From an uncultured Prevotellaceae bacterium (lineage in GTDB: Bacteria > Bacteroidota > Bacteroidia > Bacteroidales > Bacteroidaceae): DNA of 27,953 nt. The notes under the pieces were generated by a model. It did not search any database. It was not told where the DNA came from and was given only the letters and a program-made list of their open reading frames with translations. Positions within the stretch are counted from its first letter, which is position 1. Each line of letters opens with the position of its first letter. Made by a program: the position numbers and the translations under genes. Below, piece by piece: positions 24,075-27,953 of the stretch. Location: NCBI GenBank assembly GCA_902771155.1, contig CACXVS010000037.1, positions 1-27,953 on the forward strand, written 5' to 3'.

Positions 24075-24108
24075 ATGCGGCTTAATGCAAATTAGGCCGC
24101 ATTTTTTT
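24075..24108 (+). terminator. Rho-independent terminator after the OmpP1-like gene
   Basis: A 12-base stem, ATGCGGCTTAAT (24075-24086) with ATTAGGCCGCAT (24091-24102, one G-T wobble), around the loop GCAA, followed by a run of T up to 24108. The T-tract also forms the -33 element of the iorA promoter. Confidence 0.93.
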
Positions 24109-24137
24109 GTTTATTCGCCCGAAAATTAGTAACTTTG
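24106..24137 (+). promoter_or_regulatory. Bacteroidetes-type promoter of iorA
   Basis: A -33 TTTG (24106-24109) and -7 TAACTTTG (24130-24137) are separated by 20 bases, the same spacing as at the ftsY promoter. The leader to the ATG at 24168 is about 24 bases. The alternative TTG at 24135 overlaps the -7 box. Confidence 0.8.
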
Positions 24138-24167
24138 CCGAAATTTAATTCAAAACCAGAGACAAAT

Positions 24168-25772
24168 ATGAAGAAATTGTTATTGGGTGACGAGGCGATA
24201 GCTCAGGGTGCCATCGATGCAGGTCTGAGTGGTGTCTATGCCTATCCCGGCACTCCTTCGACGGAGATTACCGAGTATATCCAGGACTCGCCCATTGCCA
24301 AGGAGAGAAATATCCATCGCCGCTGGAGCACCAACGAGAAGACGGCCATGGAGGCAGCGCTCGGTATGTCGTATATGGGCAAGCGTGCGCTGGTGTGTAT
24401 GAAACATGTAGGTCTGAATGTCTGTGCCGACCCCTTTGTCAACTCAGGTATGACGGGTACGAACGGTGGTCTGGTGGTGCTCGTGGCTGATGATCCATCG
24501 ATGCACTCCTCGCAGGACGAGCAGGACTCGCGCTTCTATGGTAAGTTTGCGATGGTGCCTACGCTTGAACCCAGCAATCAGCAGGAGGCTTACGACATGA
24601 TGCAGGAGGCCTTCGACCTCTCTGAGCAACTGCATCTGCCCATCCTGATGCGTGTCACCACCCGTATGGCCCATAGTCGTGCCGTTGTCGAGGTGAAGGA
24701 GGAGGCTCGCCCACAGAACGAGCTCAATTACGAGGCTCAGGCCTCTAACTGGGTGCTTTTGCCAGCCTTTGCCCGTCGTCGTAACGACATCGTGACCGCT
24801 CAGCAGCCCGTGCTCGAGCAGATGGCCGTTGATAGCAAGTATAACCAGTATATCGATGCCGGAAATCATAAACTGGGTATTATCGCCAGTGGTATTGCGT
24901 ATAACTACCTCATGGAGTGCTATCCCAATGGTTGCCCTTATCCCGTGCTGAAGATCTCTCAGTACCCGATTCCCAAGAAGCTCATCCGTCGTATGACCGA
25001 CGATTGCGAGTTTGTACTCGTAGCCGAGGAGGGTCAGCCCTTTATCGAGGACCAGGTGCGTGGCGTGATGCCTGGCAATGCTGTGATCAAGGGTCGCCTG
25101 TCAGGCGAACTGCCTCGTACGGGCGAACTTAATCCCGACTTCCTGAAGAAGGCACTGGGCATCGAGAGCAGCGAGAGTTATGCTCCTTGTGAGGATGTCA
25201 CCCCACGTCCGCCAGCCCTTTGCCAGGGTTGTGGTCACCGCGATGTCTATACCGCTCTCAACGAGGTGCTCCGCGAGTATCCCAATGCCCGTGTGTTTGG
25301 CGATATCGGTTGCTATACACTTGGATTCCTGCCTCCTTATAAGGCTATCCACAGTTGTGTCGATATGGGTGCTTCGATTACCATGGCCAAGGGTGCCAGC
25401 GATGCAGGTCAGTGGCCTGCCGTTGCCATCATCGGCGACTCCACGTTTACCCACTCGGGCATGACGGGCCTGCTCGATGCCATCAATGAGAACGCTGATA
25501 TCACGGTGATTATCAGCGACAACCTCACCACCGCCATGACGGGTGGTCAGGATTCTGCTGGTACCAATAAGTTCGAGGCCATCTGCAAGGGCCTTGGTCT
25601 CTCTGAGGATCATCTAAAGGTGGTGAACCCTATCCCCAAGAACATGCCCGAGATCACTGCAGCTATCCGTGAGGAGATCAACTACCACGGTGTCAGCGTC
25701 ATTATCCCGCGTCGTGAGTGCATGCAGACACTCCAGCGCCACCTCAAGCAGAAGAAGGCCGCAGCGAAATAA
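24168..25772 (+). CDS. iorA: Indolepyruvate:ferredoxin oxidoreductase, alpha subunit, without C-terminal ferredoxin domain
   Basis: IorA is the thiamine-diphosphate subunit that oxidises aryl-pyruvates to arylacyl-CoA with ferredoxin, or runs in reverse. The 534-residue protein begins LLGDEAIAQGAIDAGLSGVYAYPGTPSTEI, with the conserved WSTNEKTAMEAALG (53-66). The thiamine-diphosphate part has CQGCGHRD (352-359), GDIGCY (378-383), GDSTFTHSGM (423-432) and NADITVIISDN (442-452). Typical IorA is about 600 residues or more and ends in a two-cluster ferredoxin domain; here it ends at RRECMQTLQRHLKQKKAAAK with no CxxCxxC motif. The ATG at 24168 is chosen over a TTG at 24135 in the promoter. It is followed by iorB. 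Confidence 0.92.
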   Translation: MKKLLLGDEAIAQGAIDAGLSGVYAYPGTPSTEITEYIQDSPIAKERNIHRRWSTNEKTAMEAALGMSYMGKRALVCMKHVGLNVCADPFVNSGMTGTNGGLVVLVADDPSMHSSQDEQDSRFYGKFAMVPTLEPSNQQEAYDMMQEAFDLSEQLHLPILMRVTTRMAHSRAVVEVKEEARPQNELNYEAQASNWVLLPAFARRRNDIVTAQQPVLEQMAVDSKYNQYIDAGNHKLGIIASGIAYNYLMECYPNGCPYPVLKISQYPIPKKLIRRMTDDCEFVLVAEEGQPFIEDQVRGVMPGNAVIKGRLSGELPRTGELNPDFLKKALGIESSESYAPCEDVTPRPPALCQGCGHRDVYTALNEVLREYPNARVFGDIGCYTLGFLPPYKAIHSCVDMGASITMAKGASDAGQWPAVAIIGDSTFTHSGMTGLLDAINENADITVIISDNLTTAMTGGQDSAGTNKFEAICKGLGLSEDHLKVVNPIPKNMPEITAAIREEINYHGVSVIIPRRECMQTLQRHLKQKKAAAK

Positions 25773-25781
25773 TTATTAATC

Positions 25782-25852
25782 AACACAGAGATACAAAGAC
25801 ACAGAGATTGAAGAAAATGTAGATAAACTCTGTAACTCTGTGCCTCTGTGTT
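25782..25852. repeat. Inverted repeat element between iorA and iorB
   Basis: Two 25-base arms (25782-25806 and 25828-25852) are complementary at 20 of 25 positions around a 21-base spacer. Both are built from ACACAGAG/CTCTGTGT words. It occupies most of the 94-base iorA-iorB gap. It has no T-tract and lies inside an operon, so it is more likely a dispersed palindromic element or mRNA hairpin than a terminator. Confidence 0.85.
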
Positions 25853-25866
25853 AAAAATAGAAGACA

Positions 25867-26439
25867 ATGAAAACAGATATAATACTTTGCGGTGTAGGAG
25901 GACAAGGCATCCTCTCTATCGCCACCATCATTGGTGAGGCAGCCATGAAGGAGAATCTATACATCAAGCAGGCTGAGGTGCATGGCATGAGTCAGCGTGG
26001 AGGCGATGTGCAGTCTAATCTGCGCATCTCGAGCAATCCCATTTCGAGCGATCTGATTCCTCTGGGTGGTGCCGATGTCATCATCTCGATGGAGCCTATG
26101 GAGGCCCTGCGCTATCTGCCTTTCCTCTCGAAGGATGGCTGGATCATCACCTCGAGCGCTCCTTTTGTCAATATTCCTAATTATCCTGATATCGAAACGA
26201 TTAAGAAGGATCTGGATAATGTTAAGAATGTCATAGTACTCGACATCGAACAGGCTGCAAAAGACAATGGTGTACCCCGCTCAGCCAACGTCATTCTGTT
26301 GGGTGCTGCCCAGAAGGCACTGGGTATCGAGTACTCTAAACTCGAGGATGCCATCCGTCGTGTGTTTGGTCGTAAGGGTGATGCCGTCGTCGAGGCCAAT
26401 ATCAAGGCTCTTGCCATCGGGAAGGAGGCCCAGAAGTGA
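25867..26439 (+). CDS. iorB: Indolepyruvate:ferredoxin oxidoreductase, beta subunit
   Basis: A 190-residue gamma-domain subunit of the 2-oxoacid:ferredoxin oxidoreductase family. The N-terminal GVGGQGIL (9-16) and HGMSQRGGDV (39-48) motifs are the family signatures. It pairs with IorA to form the active enzyme. It lies 94 bases after iorA, separated by an inverted repeat. Its stop overlaps the aminotransferase start (TGATG). The length is normal for the family. Confidence 0.94.
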   Translation: MKTDIILCGVGGQGILSIATIIGEAAMKENLYIKQAEVHGMSQRGGDVQSNLRISSNPISSDLIPLGGADVIISMEPMEALRYLPFLSKDGWIITSSAPFVNIPNYPDIETIKKDLDNVKNVIVLDIEQAAKDNGVPRSANVILLGAAQKALGIEYSKLEDAIRRVFGRKGDAVVEANIKALAIGKEAQK

Positions 26440-27749
26440 TGGAGACACCAATTAAGAGAGAGATTGTCGATGGTCTTGTGGCCGAACTTGGCATCAACGA
26501 TTTTGCCAAGGCCACCATCCGTGAGGTGAAGCAGGTAGCCGCTAAGTCTGAGAAGGCGAGTGGGGTAGAGTTCATCAAGATGGAGATGGGTATTCCTGGT
26601 CTGCCTGCTGCTCAGGTGGGTGTCGATGCGCAGATCAAGGCGCTCCAGGACGGCATTGCCCACAGCTATCCCGATATCCAGGGAGCCCCCGTGCTCAAGG
26701 AGGCTGCTTCGATGTTTGTGAAGGCCTTTATCGGCATCGACATTGCCCCTGAGGGTTGCGTGCCCGTCAGTGGAAGCATGCAGGGCACTTTCGCCTCGTT
26801 CCTCACCTGCTCCCAGCGCGACAAGTCGAAGGATACCGTACTCTTCATCGACCCCGGTTTCCCTGTGCAGAAGATGCAGCTCGACGTGATGGGCGTCAAG
26901 TACCAGACGTTTGATGTCTATGACTATCGTGGTGAGAAACTCGGTCCCAAACTCGAGGGCTATCTCAAGCAGCGCAACATCTGCGCCATCGTCTATTCCA
27001 ACCCCAACAACCCCTCGTGGATCTGTCTGCGTGAGGAGGAGTTGAAGACCATCGGCGAGCTGGCCACTAAGTATGATGCCATTGTGATGGAGGATCTGGC
27101 CTATTTCGCCATGGATTTCCGCAAGGATCTCTCCAAACCCTTCCAGCCTCCTTATCAGGCCACGGTAGCCCGTTATACCGACAACTACATGCTGCTTATC
27201 AGTGGTTCCAAGGCCTTCAGCTATGCAGGCGAGCGCATCGGTGTCACCTGCATCAGCGACAAGCTGTTCCATCGTCACTTCGACGACCTCTCGGAGCGCT
27301 ATCAAGGTCTGCCCTTCGGTCCTGTGTTCTCCACGCGTATGCTCTACGCCCTTTCGTCGGGTACTAGCCATAGCGCCCAGTACGCCCTGGCTGCCATGCT
27401 CACAGCTGCCTACGAAGGTAAATACGACTTCCGCAAGGAGGTCAGCGTCTATGGCGAACGCGCCAAGAAACTCAAGGAGATCTTCTGTCGCCACAATTTC
27501 TACGTGGTCTATGACAAAGACCTCGACGAGCCCATCGCTGATGGTTTCTACTTCACGATTGGTTATCCAGGAATGACCTCAGGCCAACTCGCCCACGAAC
27601 TGATGTACTATGGCGTTTCTGCCATCTGTCTCGTTACTTGTGGTTCCGAACAAGAAGGCCTTCGAGTCTGTACCTCGTTTATCGAGGATCACCAGTACGC
27701 CCTCTTGGAAGACCGCATGAAGATCTTCGAGGCCAACAACCCCCGTTAA
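26439..27749 (+). CDS. Class I/II PLP-dependent aminotransferase
   Basis: A 436-residue fold-type I aminotransferase. NPNNPSW (188-194), the acidic block IVMEDLAYFAMD and the PLP lysine in SGSKAFSYAGERIG (Lys258) are present. By context it probably converts aromatic amino acids to the 2-oxoacids used by IorAB, or the reverse; this is inference from the operon. ATG 26439 overlaps the iorB stop by one base; a GTG at 26436 is a less likely start. It ends just before a clear terminator, so iorA-iorB-aminotransferase is a closed three-gene unit with no arylacetate-CoA ligase gene in the window. Confidence 0.9.
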   Translation: METPIKREIVDGLVAELGINDFAKATIREVKQVAAKSEKASGVEFIKMEMGIPGLPAAQVGVDAQIKALQDGIAHSYPDIQGAPVLKEAASMFVKAFIGIDIAPEGCVPVSGSMQGTFASFLTCSQRDKSKDTVLFIDPGFPVQKMQLDVMGVKYQTFDVYDYRGEKLGPKLEGYLKQRNICAIVYSNPNNPSWICLREEELKTIGELATKYDAIVMEDLAYFAMDFRKDLSKPFQPPYQATVARYTDNYMLLISGSKAFSYAGERIGVTCISDKLFHRHFDDLSERYQGLPFGPVFSTRMLYALSSGTSHSAQYALAAMLTAAYEGKYDFRKEVSVYGERAKKLKEIFCRHNFYVVYDKDLDEPIADGFYFTIGYPGMTSGQLAHELMYYGVSAICLVTCGSEQEGLRVCTSFIEDHQYALLEDRMKIFEANNPR

Positions 27750-27754
27750 CAAAA

Positions 27755-27785
27755 AAGAGGTGTCGCCACATTGACGACACCTCTT
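27755..27785 (+). terminator. Terminator after the aminotransferase gene
   Basis: A perfect 11-base stem, AAGAGGTGTCG (27755-27765) with CGACACCTCTT (27775-27785), closes a 9-base loop. A broken T-rich stretch follows. A-residues upstream could serve the minus strand. Confidence 0.85.
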
Positions 27786-27873
27786 CTCGTTTTCCATCGC
27801 CTTGAGGTGTCTCCAGAATGTTAAACTTTTTGTTGGTAGTAACCGTGTCTGCTAAGAATGCTTCGTTTGGGCC

Positions 27874-27953
27874 CCATTAAGTGAAAAACGATTTGCTATT
27901 AATTCTCGCAATTGCTACTATTAATTCCCGCAATTTTTTCCATTAATACTAGA
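27874..27953. repeat. 22-base periodic repeat running off the window end
   Basis: Blocks starting C(C/T)ATTAA occur at 27874, 27896, 27918 and 27940, exactly 22 bases apart. The second and third share 17 of 18 bases (CTATTAATTCTCGCAATT type). The first and the truncated fourth match mainly at the ATTAA start. The array continues or ends beyond 27953. Confidence 0.7.

Noticed and set aside
25782..25852. A rho-independent terminator between iorA and iorB
   Set aside because: No T-tract after the 3' arm, several mismatches in the stem, and iorB is needed with iorA.
25773..25866. A frameshifted ferredoxin domain of iorA
   Set aside because: The 94 bases after the stop contain mainly the inverted repeat and no Cys-rich coding pattern in any frame.
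26181..27494. A 437-codon minus-strand open frame opposite iorB and the aminotransferase gene
   Set aside because: It is antisense to two well-supported genes, shows no recognisable domain, and has the composition expected of a shadow frame in GC-richer coding DNA.
27874..27953. A replication iteron array
   Set aside because: The 22-base period fits, but no replication initiator gene or plasmid feature is present and only two units match well.

Overview
The window looks like a chromosomal core region of a Bacteroidales bacterium, most likely a Prevotella-type genome. Four things support this: Bacteroidetes-type promoters (a -7 box TAnnTTTG, sometimes with TTTG about 20 bases upstream); start codons without convincing Shine-Dalgarno sequences; the gene order rpmG - DUF4295 - ftsY - rimO; and a complete aerotolerance (bat) operon next to moxR and DUF58 genes. 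Species assignment is inference. No phage, transposase, CRISPR array, tRNA or rRNA is visible, and no gene-free stretch exceeds 300 bases.

Layout: (1) 1-4128: the end of rpmG, a DUF4295 gene, a strong terminator, then a ftsY - rimO - HU - (HU-TM-LysM) operon that ends in another terminator. (2) 4175-14573: one long, tightly packed plus-strand unit: moxR, DUF58, a membrane BatD-like gene, batA, a batB-batC fusion, a batD-batE fusion, a PAP2 phosphatase and queA. It is followed by a four-copy 21-base tandem repeat and a perfect bidirectional hairpin. (3) 14592-18578: a DUF4301 gene (minus) diverges from a long RelA/SpoT-family (p)ppGpp synthetase and a small putative lipoprotein (plus). (4) 18581-21294: a FemAB/GNAT-like acyltransferase gene (minus) diverges from nitroreductase - kdsC-like - maf (plus). 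(5) 21341-24108: an exported protein with a Tyr/Trp-rich repeat and a Gly/Ser/Arg-rich tail, followed by an OmpP1/FadL-type outer-membrane barrel. (6) 24106-27785: iorA - iorB - class I/II aminotransferase, an aromatic 2-oxoacid/amino acid module. It ends in a terminator, followed by a 22-base periodic sequence that runs off the window.

How the parts work together: the MoxR/DUF58/Bat genes probably form one envelope complex, with an AAA+ ATPase in the cytoplasm and VWA, TPR and BatD domains at and outside the inner membrane. In this genome BatB/C and BatD/E are joined in single reading frames. The IorAB-aminotransferase set would link aromatic amino acids, aryl-pyruvates and arylacetyl-CoA.

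Points most worth a second look: a protein that appears to join a cytoplasmic HU DNA-binding domain to a periplasmic LysM domain across one membrane helix; the aromatic-repeat exported protein; the bat fusions; ATTGAAN heptamer arrays that contain the start codons of rimO and maf; two different 21-22-base periodic arrays after operon ends; and terminators whose T-tract supplies the -33 TTTG of the next promoter.
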